Source: DASUMP01 sp036277635
Lineage (GTDB): Bacteria > Actinomycetota > Acidimicrobiia > IMCC26256 > PALSA-610
Direction of reading: 5' to 3'
Assembly (NCBI GenBank): GCA_036277635.1
Contig: DASUMP010000277.1
Coordinates: 1 to 28,167 of the forward strand
Length of the DNA stretch: 28,167 bases
The number at the start of each line of letters is the position of its first letter. Position 1 is the stretch's first letter. The notes under the pieces were generated by a model. It was given only the letters and a program-made list of their open reading frames with translations, had not been told where the DNA came from and made no database searches. The translations under genes and the position numbers were made by a program. Shown one piece after another: positions 21,793-28,167 of this stretch.

Positions 21793-22932
21793 ATGCGGAT
21801 GCTCCTCGCGTCGGTGTCGTTGTCCGCCGTGCCCGGCGTGTTCGCCGAGTGGGGCGCACCGCGCCGCGTGGCGTTCGTGCCGACCGCGGCCGACGAGCTC
21901 CCCGAGCGCGACGCGATGATGCGATCGATGGTGCGAGCGTTCACCGACCTCGGATGCGAGGTCGACGTCGTCGACCTCGACGAGTCCGCCGACCCCGCAT
22001 CGGTGTGCGCGCGACTCGCGGCGGCCGAGGTGATCGCCGTCGGCGGGGGAGACCCCTATCGCCTGGCGGCGCGAGTGCGCGCGACCGGCGCGTCTTCGGT
22101 CATCGCCGATGCGGTGACGCGAGGTGTCCCGTACGTCGGGCTCAGCGCGGGCGCGATGCTCGTCGGGCCGACGCTGGAACCGCTCCGGTTCACGAGTCCG
22201 TTCCCCGCGCCCGACCCGCCGCCGTGCGCACTCGGGCTGTTCGCGCGGCTGGTGCTCCCCCACGACGATCGCCCCGGCCGCCGCGCCCACCACGACGCGG
22301 CGCGCGCTGCCCATCCCGATGTGCCGATGGTCGCGCTGCGCGACGACGAGGCGCTCGTGGTGCACGACCGTCACCTCGAGGTGCGCGCCGGCAAGGACGC
22401 GCGCGATCCCGACGTCGCCGGTGTGGTGTTGCGCGACGGTGCGATCACCGACGCGCCCGAGATCGCCGCGGTCTTCACCGCCGCCGCTCGCGCCGCGTGG
22501 TCCGACTTCCTGGGGGAGGAACGCCTCGCCGCGTTCGAGTCGCCGGCGGCGCAGTGGGAGCAACGGATCGCCGATCTCACAGCACCGGCTCGCCTGCGGG
22601 TGGCGATCGATGATCAGGGCGTCGTCGGGTTCGCGTGGATCGGACCGGCCCCCGATCTCGACGTGGCGCCCGGTACCGGACAGCTCGATCTCTTCTACAC
22701 GCACCCTCGGTGCTGGGGTACGGGGATCGGGCGGTCCCTGCACCGGTGGGCGCTCAGCGCCCTCGCGAGCGCGGGCTTCGCACGCGCGGTGCTGTGGACC
22801 GAAGCACGCAACGAACGGCCGCTCCGGATCTACGTCGCGGCGGGTTGGACGCTCGACGGCGCAGTGCGCGAGCGCGAGTTCCTCGGCGTCGGGATCCGCG
22901 AGCTCCGACACCAGCGCGTCGTGGAGGCGTGA
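21793..22932 (+). CDS. Peptidase S51 (dipeptidase E/cyanophycinase-like) fused to a GNAT acetyltransferase
   Basis: A 379-aa two-domain protein. Residues 1-215 form a class-I glutaminase-like S51 peptidase: V-G-G-G-D-P near 83-88, the nucleophile elbow G-L-S-A-G-A with Ser118, and His157 in V-L-P-H-D-D, close in position to Ser120 and His157 of E. coli PepE. Residues 225-379 form a GNAT domain with the acetyl-CoA loop W-G-T-G-I-G-R (298-304) and the late A-R-N-E-R-P-L-R-I-Y-V-A-A-G-W motif. PepE cleaves Asp-X dipeptides; the GNAT half may modify the released product, which is inference. ATG 21793 is preferred over the in-frame GTG at 21787 or ATG at 21799, but no clear ribosome-binding site decides it. 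The stop shares one base with the next ATG. Confidence 0.9.
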   Translation: MRMLLASVSLSAVPGVFAEWGAPRRVAFVPTAADELPERDAMMRSMVRAFTDLGCEVDVVDLDESADPASVCARLAAAEVIAVGGGDPYRLAARVRATGASSVIADAVTRGVPYVGLSAGAMLVGPTLEPLRFTSPFPAPDPPPCALGLFARLVLPHDDRPGRRAHHDAARAAHPDVPMVALRDDEALVVHDRHLEVRAGKDARDPDVAGVVLRDGAITDAPEIAAVFTAAARAAWSDFLGEERLAAFESPAAQWEQRIADLTAPARLRVAIDDQGVVGFAWIGPAPDLDVAPGTGQLDLFYTHPRCWGTGIGRSLHRWALSALASAGFARAVLWTEARNERPLRIYVAAGWTLDGAVREREFLGVGIRELRHQRVVEA

Positions 22933-23951
22933 TGAGCGACTCCCCGATCGACATCCACGACGCCGGGGCGGTCGCGACGGCCGTCGCGGGCTGGCTGGCG
23001 CAGCGATTCGACGACACCGTCGCGCTCGCCGACACGCCGTCGACCGCCGGTGACGGCCTCGACAACGTGATCCACTTCGCGCGGTTCACCGGCGGACGTC
23101 TCCCCGACGCGTGGCGCGGGCCACTGGTGTTGCGCATCCACCGGTATCCCGACCGGCTGGCCCTCGCCCAGCGAGAGGCCGCGGTGCAGGGCTGGTGCGC
23201 CGACCTCGGGTACCCCGCGCCCCGGATGGTGCACGTGTTCGGACCGGGCGAGCTGTGCCACCTCCCGCTGCAGGTGATGGAGCGCGCGCCCGGGGTCACG
23301 ATGATCGACGCGCTGAAGCGATCGCCCTGGCGCGCGCCCATGCTGGTCCGGCGGCTCGCCGCGCTGCACGTGCAGCTCCACGAGCTCCCGGTCGATCACT
23401 GGCCCGATCCCGACGCGCCGCTCCTCGCCGATCGCCGCCTGCGCTCCGTTCGCACCTGGGTCGACGCGCTCGACGATCCGGATCTGCGCGCCGCGCTCAG
23501 GCGAGCGGAGCCGGTTGCGCTCGAGCTCGACCGCGCGCCGCGAGTCGCGAACCACGGCGACTTCCACCCGCTCAACGTGCTGGTCGACGGCGATCGCGTC
23601 GCGGTCATCGACTGGACCGACGCCGCACTCGGCGACCGCCACGGTGACGTCGCGCGCACGGCGCTGCTGTTCCGCGCCGCCGCGCTCGCCGCCGACAACC
23701 GGCTCGAGCGCATCGCGCTCGCGCGCGTCGGGCCCGTCCTCGGACGCATGTACCTGCGCGCCTACCAGCGCTCCGCTCCGCTCGACGCGACGCGTCTGCG
23801 GCGGTGGGAGGCGTTGCACGCGCTGCACGGCTGGGCGCAGATCCGTTCGCTGCACGCCGGGGCGTTCGACGAGGGCGGCGCCCGAGCCGACGTCCCCGAG
23901 GCGATGGCCGACTGGCTCGCGCAGCGCTTCGCGCGCGCGATGGCGGACTAG
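22932..23951 (+). CDS. Phosphotransferase family protein (aminoglycoside/homoserine kinase-like fold)
   Basis: A 339-aa complete member of the APH-like kinase family, starting at ATG 22932 within a TGATG junction. The catalytic loop is N-H-G-D-F-H-P-L-N-V-L with Asp210 and Asn215, and the second Mg ligand is Asp227 in V-I-D-W-T-D. The N-lobe has L-V-L-R-I-H-R, where the strand normally holds the ATP-binding residue, and L-Q-V-M-E-R-A-P-G is the hinge. Such proteins phosphorylate small hydroxyl compounds; the substrate is unknown. The gene is probably co-transcribed with the S51-GNAT gene. Its stop codon TAG (23949-23951) and the helicase stop on the other strand share the palindrome CTAG, so the two convergent genes overlap by four bases. 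Confidence 0.92.
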   Translation: MSDSPIDIHDAGAVATAVAGWLAQRFDDTVALADTPSTAGDGLDNVIHFARFTGGRLPDAWRGPLVLRIHRYPDRLALAQREAAVQGWCADLGYPAPRMVHVFGPGELCHLPLQVMERAPGVTMIDALKRSPWRAPMLVRRLAALHVQLHELPVDHWPDPDAPLLADRRLRSVRTWVDALDDPDLRAALRRAEPVALELDRAPRVANHGDFHPLNVLVDGDRVAVIDWTDAALGDRHGDVARTALLFRAAALAADNRLERIALARVGPVLGRMYLRAYQRSAPLDATRLRRWEALHALHGWAQIRSLHAGAFDEGGARADVPEAMADWLAQRFARAMAD

Positions 23952-25951
23952 GCGGACGCGTCGGCCACCGTCGCCGGTGTCGCGTGGGCCGCCGCGGCCG
24001 CGCGCAGGAACTCCCGGACCTCGTCGGTGTCGACGGTGCGACGCAGTGGCGGGACCCCGGCGAGCAGGGCGTGACGGTACGAGCGGGTCGCGAGGCGGGA
24101 GTCGAGCACCGCGACCACGCCCCGATCGGCGCGTTGACGGATCAGCCGCCCGACGCCCTGCGCGAGGACGAGCGCGGCTTCGGGGACGTCGACCTCGGCG
24201 AACGGATCGCCCCCGGCGGCCGCGACGCGGTCCTTGCGGGCACGGGCGAGCGGATCGGCGGGCGTCGTGAACGGCAGGCGATCGAGCACCACGAGGATGC
24301 ACGCGCCGCCGGGGACGTCGACGCCTTCGAAGAACGAGCGCGTACCGACGAGCACCGAGTGCTCGTCGTCCCGGAAGCGCTCGACGAGACGCGCGTTCGC
24401 GGCGTCACCTTGGGCGAGCACGGTCTCGTCGGTCGCGTCGCGCAGCAACGCGGAGAAGTGCCGCACCTTCGCGGTCGAGGTGCAGAGCACGAGTGTGCGC
24501 CCGCCGGCGGCCACCACGAGATCGAGCAGTCGGGCGCCCGCCGCGGCGACCCAGTCGTCGTCGGCCGCGGTGGGCGGTGGCAGGTCCTTCGCGACGTAGA
24601 GCAGCCCCTGGGCGCGCCAGTCGAACGGCGAGTCGACCGCGATCGCCTGGTAGCCGGGACCCGGACGGGTGCCGGGCGGCGCGCCGTCATCGTCGACGTG
24701 ATCGTCGGCGTGCGCCTCGGTGACGAGCGGCCCGCCGGGGACCAGGCCGAGCGAACGGGCCAGCGCGGCGAACGGGGGCGCGCCCCCGAGCGTGGCCGAC
24801 AGCGCGACGACCGGATGACGCCCGAACAGCGTCGCCGCGAGCTGCGCAGCGACGGTGACCGGCGCGAGCCGGAGGCGGGGCAGGCGGCCACGCTCCACCC
24901 ACACGACATCGTCAGGGCCGGGATCGGCGAGGCGGCGCACCGTGCGCAGTCGGGCTTCCGCGGCTTGGTCGGCGCGCCGAGCCGAGTCGTCGTCGGCGTC
25001 GCGCAGCTGGGCGCGCGCGGCGGCGAGCTGCTCCGCGACGTTCGTCAGCGCGCCCGTGATCTCGTCGTCGCCTGCGTCGATGCGCCCGTCGCGTGCCTCG
25101 ACCACCGCGGTGAGCGCGTGCGCGGCGCGTTCGAGACCTTCGACGCGCGGAGCATCGACGCCGGCGTGCGCGAGCTGGCGGGCAAGGGGTCCGAGCCCCG
25201 CGGTGGCGAGCTCGGCGCCGAACGCGGTGGTCGCGCGGGCTGCGAACGCGTGCGCCTCGTCGAGCACCACGAGGTCGTGGTCGGGGAGGAGCTGTCCGCC
25301 GGTCTGGAGGTGCACGCAGTAGAGCGAGTGGTTGACGACGAGCACCTGCACGTCGAACGCGCGCTCCCGGGCCCGTTCGGCGAAGCACTGCTCGCCGTGG
25401 GTGCAACGCAGTCGGCCCGGGCACTCGTCGGAGCCGCAGCTCGCGGCGCGCCACGTGGCGTCGGAGACGTCGTGGCCGAGCTCGGAGCGGTCGCCACTCG
25501 TCGACACGTCGGCGAACGCCTCGATCGCGCCCAGCTCGGTGTCGAAGTCGGGGCCGACGCGCTCGTGGAACAGCGCCTCGGGTCGCCGCGCCGCGCGCAG
25601 CTTTGCCCAGCACACGTAGTTGCTGCGGCCCTTCAGGCGCGCGTACGTGCACGCAACGCCGGCGTGGCGCGCGACGTCGGGGAGGTCCTTGCCGACGAGT
25701 TGGTCCTGCAGCGCGATCGTGGCCGTGCTCACGACGACGCGCAGGCCCGACGCGACGGCCGGCGCGAGGTACGCGAGGCTCTTGCCCGCGCCGGTCGGCG
25801 CCTGCGCGACGAGGTGGTGCCCGCCTTCGATCGCCTTCGCGACGGCACGGGTCAGGTCGCGCTGGCCGGAGCGCTCCTCGCCCCCGAGCGCGGCGACGAT
25901 GTCGTCGAGGACCACCATCGGATCGCGTCGCCACCCCGAGAACGCCGGCAT
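23948..25951 (-). CDS. ATP-dependent DNA helicase of the DinG/YoaA (XPD-like, Fe-S) family
   Basis: A 667-aa superfamily-2 helicase. Walker A is A-P-T-G-A-G-K-S (Lys57), motif II is D-E-A-H (231-234), and motif VI is Q-G-V-G-R-L-I-R-Q-R-A-D-R-G. Four Fe-S cysteines are visible: Cys114, Cys172, Cys177 and Cys183. The 5 and 6 residue gaps between the last three equal those of E. coli DinG (Cys194, 199, 205), which supports a 4Fe-4S cluster; Cys189 is extra. The protein should unwind DNA 5' to 3', including R-loops and damaged forks. ATG 25951 is chosen because the in-frame extension upstream has no coding look; ATG 25918 is another possibility, and neither has a strong ribosome-binding site. 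It meets the phosphotransferase gene tail-to-tail without any terminator between. Confidence 0.94.
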   Translation of the reverse strand: MPAFSGWRRDPMVVLDDIVAALGGEERSGQRDLTRAVAKAIEGGHHLVAQAPTGAGKSLAYLAPAVASGLRVVVSTATIALQDQLVGKDLPDVARHAGVACTYARLKGRSNYVCWAKLRAARRPEALFHERVGPDFDTELGAIEAFADVSTSGDRSELGHDVSDATWRAASCGSDECPGRLRCTHGEQCFAERARERAFDVQVLVVNHSLYCVHLQTGGQLLPDHDLVVLDEAHAFAARATTAFGAELATAGLGPLARQLAHAGVDAPRVEGLERAAHALTAVVEARDGRIDAGDDEITGALTNVAEQLAAARAQLRDADDDSARRADQAAEARLRTVRRLADPGPDDVVWVERGRLPRLRLAPVTVAAQLAATLFGRHPVVALSATLGGAPPFAALARSLGLVPGGPLVTEAHADDHVDDDGAPPGTRPGPGYQAIAVDSPFDWRAQGLLYVAKDLPPPTAADDDWVAAAGARLLDLVVAAGGRTLVLCTSTAKVRHFSALLRDATDETVLAQGDAANARLVERFRDDEHSVLVGTRSFFEGVDVPGGACILVVLDRLPFTTPADPLARARKDRVAAAGGDPFAEVDVPEAALVLAQGVGRLIRQRADRGVVAVLDSRLATRSYRHALLAGVPPLRRTVDTDEVREFLRAAAAAHATPATVADASA

Positions 25952-26016
25952 CGGAGGCTCAGGATCCGTCGCGTGGGTGCGTCTGCATGCCCCGGCATTG
26001 TGGCAGTCGGTGCGAT

Positions 26017-26038
26017 CGGCGGGACTTCCGTCCCGCCG
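26017..26038 (-). terminator. Hairpin terminator after the CBS-domain gene
   Basis: CGGCGGGAC (26017-26025) and GTCCCGCCG (26030-26038) form a perfect 9-bp stem with a TTCC loop, four bases after the stop of the CBS-domain gene. No T-tract follows. It should separate this gene from the helicase gene 91 bp downstream on the same strand. Confidence 0.7.
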
Positions 26039-26042
26039 AGGG

Positions 26043-26450
26043 TCACGCGTCTTCTTCGATCTCCTGCAGGAGCGCGCGCAGCGCGTCGCGTGCCGAGACC
26101 ATGCCGAAGTGCACCTCGCCCTCCACCACGGGGAGGTGACGCACCTCAGCATCGAGCATCGCGTGGATCGCGTCGTGCAGCTCGTCGTTCGGTGCGACCG
26201 TGAGGAGCTCCTCGGCCATGATCTCGGACGCCTTCGTGCGGCTTGGGCTCGCGCCGTCGGCGAGCGCGCGCACGATGTCGCGTTCGGACACGAGCCCGAT
26301 CGCGTGACCCTTGGGACCGCGCACGAGCGCGGCGCCGATGGCTTCCTCGCTGAGTGTCTCGGCAACTCGGCGCAGTGTGTCGTCCGCGTGCACGTAGACG
26401 GCGGGCCGCGCCACGAGTGACCGCACTCGGTGACGACCGTCGAGATCCAC
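26043..26450 (-). CDS. Small protein with two CBS domains
   Basis: A 135-aa protein made of little more than a CBS pair (Bateman module). The GTG at 26448-26450 has AGGAGG four bases upstream, which settles the start; the long frame running further upstream is antisense to the flavoenzyme gene. CBS1 ends G-L-V-S-E-R-D-I-V-R-A-L, followed by a linker with A-S-E-I-M-A-E-E-L, and CBS2 reads R-H-L-P-V-V-E-G then G-M-V-S-A-R-D-A-L-R-A-L. Modules of this kind bind AMP, ATP, NAD or S-adenosylmethionine and sense energy state, usually by controlling another protein. No partner is visible nearby. A terminator-like hairpin directly follows the gene, and the flavoenzyme gene diverges from it across a 96-bp gap. 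Confidence 0.93.
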   Translation of the reverse strand: MDLDGRHRVRSLVARPAVYVHADDTLRRVAETLSEEAIGAALVRGPKGHAIGLVSERDIVRALADGASPSRTKASEIMAEELLTVAPNDELHDAIHAMLDAEVRHLPVVEGEVHFGMVSARDALRALLQEIEEDA

Positions 26451-26546
26451 GGGTCCTCCTCGATCAGGGGTGATGGGACGAGCGTCCCTCCTCGGGTGTG
26501 CGCAAGGTAGTGACTTCCGGCCCGACCTGTGTGGGAAGGTGACGCC

Positions 26547-28167
26547 GTGCGGTATCCGCTCCTGTTCACCCCGATGCGCATCGGACCGGTCGAGTCGCGC
26601 AACCGGATCGTGATGGGCGCGCACTTCACCATGTACTCGGAGCCGAACGCGACCTACGGCGAACCCGGCTTCTACGGCGAGCGCTACGGCCGGTACCTCG
26701 CCGAAGCGGCGGCGGGCGGGACTGGAGTGATCGTCGCGGGCCAGGCCCAGGTCCACCCCACGACGGCGTACCAGATGCACAACAACGCAGCCGCGTGGGA
26801 TCCCGCGAGCGTCGCCCACTTCCGCCGGGTGACCGAGCCGGTCCATGCCCACGGGGCGCTCGCGTTCCTGCAGCTCGCGCACAACGGCGGCGTGAACCAC
26901 GGCACGTGGTCGCGACTCCCGGTGTGGGCGGCGTCCGACGTGGCGAACCACATGGAGGCTCCGACGCCGATCGAGCCGCACCAGATGCGGGAGGTCGTCG
27001 AGCACTTCGCCCGCTCCGCACGCCACGCCGCCGACGGCGGCTTCGACGGCATCGAGGTGCACGCCGCCCACGGCTACCTCCTGCACGAGTTCTTCTCGCC
27101 CAAGCACAACCGGCGGCGCGACGAGTACGGCGGGTCGCTCGACAACCGGATGCGGTTCGCGCGCGAGGTGCTCGCCGCGGTGCGCGACGCGGTCGGTCCG
27201 GAAGTTGCCGTCGGTGTGCGGTTGGTCGCCGACGAGGAGACACGCGACGGCTCGGGTCTCGGTCCCGACGACTGCGCAGAGATCGCGTGCCGCCTCGCCG
27301 CCGACGGACTCGTCGACTACGTGAACGCGAGCGTCGGCACGTCGGGCGTCGGGATGGTGCGACCGATGCACGTCCCGCATCTCGTCGGGGTTCCGGCGAC
27401 CGCGGTGATGGCGCGCGCGATGCGCGCACGCGCGCCGCACGTCCCGGTGCTGGCCGTGCACCGGATCCTCACACCGGACGAAGCCGAAGGGATCCTCGCG
27501 AACGGCGACGCCGACGGCGTCACGCTCGCGCGCGCGCTGATCGCCGATCCCGAGTGGGCGGCCAAGGCGCGCGACGACCGAGCCGACGAGATCCGGCGTT
27601 GCACCGGCTGCAACCAAGGGTGCTACGGCAACCTCACGCAGGGCTATCCGATCACCTGCGTCACGAACCCCGGCGTCGGTCGCGAGTCCGCGCTCGGTCG
27701 CGGCACGCTCACTCGGGCTCCCGCTCCGCGACGCGTGGTCGTCGTGGGCGGCGGACCCGCCGGCCTCGAAGCCGCGTGGGTCGCCGCGGCACGGGGGCAC
27801 TCCGTGGTGCTGCTCGAACGCTCGCACGAGCTCGGGGGGCGCATCCGACTCGCGCAGCGCCTGCCCGGGCGAGCCGAGCTGACCGACTTCGCTGACTGGC
27901 GCATCGGCGAGTGCGCGCGCCGCGGGGTGGAGGTGCACCTGCGCACGGACGCAACGGTCGAGTCGATCCTGGCGTTCGCACCCGACGCGGTGCTCGTCGC
28001 GACGGGCGGGAACGCGTCGATCGACGCTCCGGCGAAGTCGCACCCGTTCCCGCTCGCGGGTGGCGATCAACCCTGGGTGATCGACCACGAGCGCGCGATC
28101 GCAGCTCCGGAGTCGCTGGGCGCGCGCGTGGTCGTGCTCGACGCGGTCGGCGACATCGCCGCGCTCG
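26547..28167 (+). CDS. OYE/FadH-type FMN-FeS-FAD oxidoreductase (2,4-dienoyl-CoA reductase-like), 3' end beyond window
   Basis: 540 codons are visible and the frame is still open at the window end. GTG 26547 follows GGAAGGTG. The N-terminal Old Yellow Enzyme barrel starts L-L-F-T-P-M-R-I-G-P-V and has H-A-A-H-G-Y-L-L-H-E-F-F-S-P and R-R-D-E-Y-G-G-S. The 4Fe-4S motif is C352-x2-C355-x3-C359-x11-C371. An FAD Rossmann fold opens at V-V-V-G-G-G-P-A-G-L-E (399-408). This is the FadH, trimethylamine dehydrogenase and enoate reductase layout, reducing a C=C bond or oxidising an amine. The N-terminus also recalls the OYE-type oxidoreductases found with mycofactocin genes; none of those genes is in this window, so that link is only a guess. 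It diverges from the CBS gene. About 100-130 residues are probably missing. Confidence 0.92.
   Translation, partial: MRYPLLFTPMRIGPVESRNRIVMGAHFTMYSEPNATYGEPGFYGERYGRYLAEAAAGGTGVIVAGQAQVHPTTAYQMHNNAAAWDPASVAHFRRVTEPVHAHGALAFLQLAHNGGVNHGTWSRLPVWAASDVANHMEAPTPIEPHQMREVVEHFARSARHAADGGFDGIEVHAAHGYLLHEFFSPKHNRRRDEYGGSLDNRMRFAREVLAAVRDAVGPEVAVGVRLVADEETRDGSGLGPDDCAEIACRLAADGLVDYVNASVGTSGVGMVRPMHVPHLVGVPATAVMARAMRARAPHVPVLAVHRILTPDEAEGILANGDADGVTLARALIADPEWAAKARDDRADEIRRCTGCNQGCYGNLTQGYPITCVTNPGVGRESALGRGTLTRAPAPRRVVVVGGGPAGLEAAWVAAARGHSVVLLERSHELGGRIRLAQRLPGRAELTDFADWRIGECARRGVEVHLRTDATVESILAFAPDAVLVATGGNASIDAPAKSHPFPLAGGDQPWVIDHERAIAAPESLGARVVVLDAVGDIAAL

Noticed and set aside
20139..21944. 601-codon minus frame opposite the second ligase
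   Set aside because: It is rich in Arg, Asp and His repeats with no motif, a typical GC-rich antisense artefact.
23804..26203. 799-codon plus frame opposite the helicase
   Set aside because: The minus strand has Walker A, DEAH and DinG-spaced cysteines; the plus frame has only biased composition.
26475..26488. GGGAC-GAGC-GTCCC hairpin in the CBS/flavoenzyme divergent gap as an operator
   Set aside because: A five-bp stem alone, with no second copy and no linked regulator, is not enough.
26043..28088. 681-codon open frame on the minus strand upstream of the CBS domains
   Set aside because: Only the last 135 residues are CBS sequence with a ribosome-binding site at their own GTG. The rest is antisense to the flavoenzyme gene, which has clear FMN, Fe-S and FAD motifs.

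Overview
The window is GC-rich (about 70% by eye), and long spurious ORFs on the non-coding strand accompany most real genes. Together with many 4-bp ATGA/GTGA gene overlaps, many GTG starts, leaderless-type promoters and the gene families present (FadD3-family ligase, FAS1-like/MaoC dehydratase, many crotonases, an OYE/FadH-type flavoenzyme), this points to an aerobic, lipid-degrading actinobacterium. Class Acidimicrobiia is my best guess. That placement is inference; no phylogenetic marker gene is present.

Left part, 1-7604 (mostly housekeeping or accessory): a truncated phosphotransferase (minus) diverges from a hypothetical protein at 810-1979. Then come an OafA-type membrane acyltransferase with a C-terminal SGNH domain overlapped by a crotonase gene, a fasciclin-domain secreted protein, an SRPBCC protein, and a strong bidirectional terminator. 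On the minus strand follow a hemerythrin-like protein with a structured leader and a tRNA-Gly(TCC). An AlkD-like gene and a tRNA-Pro(TGG) complete this part.

Middle part, 7740-21782 (the most interesting): a catabolic island. Left arm (minus): an unknown 419-aa protein followed by an SCP2-PhyH dioxygenase-like fusion. Centre: a cytochrome P450 (plus), then a FadD3-family acyl-CoA ligase and a GntR/FCD repressor that overlap by 4 bp (minus). Right arm (plus): a two-hot-dog dehydratase, a PaaG-like crotonase, an acyl-CoA dehydrogenase, two tandem crotonases in which both usual catalytic glutamates are His, two small unknown proteins of possible alpha/beta-barrel type, and a second acyl-CoA ligase. 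Both divergent promoters of the island carry the palindrome TGTATACA. This suggests one GntR-controlled regulon in which the P450 and dioxygenase hydroxylate a hydrophobic substrate, a ligase makes its CoA thioester, and dehydrogenase, hydratase and crotonase steps degrade it. The substrate cannot be read from sequence; an alicyclic or terpenoid/steroid-like acid is a reasonable guess.

Right part, 21793-28167: a peptidase S51-GNAT fusion and a phosphotransferase continue the plus-strand gene train. They meet a DinG-type Fe-S helicase (minus) at a shared CTAG whose two strands carry both stop codons. A small two-CBS-domain protein (minus) and the start of an OYE/FadH-type FMN-FeS-FAD oxidoreductase (plus, cut by the window end) finish the window. 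No gap longer than about 170 bp lacks a gene. I saw no CRISPR array, insertion sequence, integrase or rRNA.
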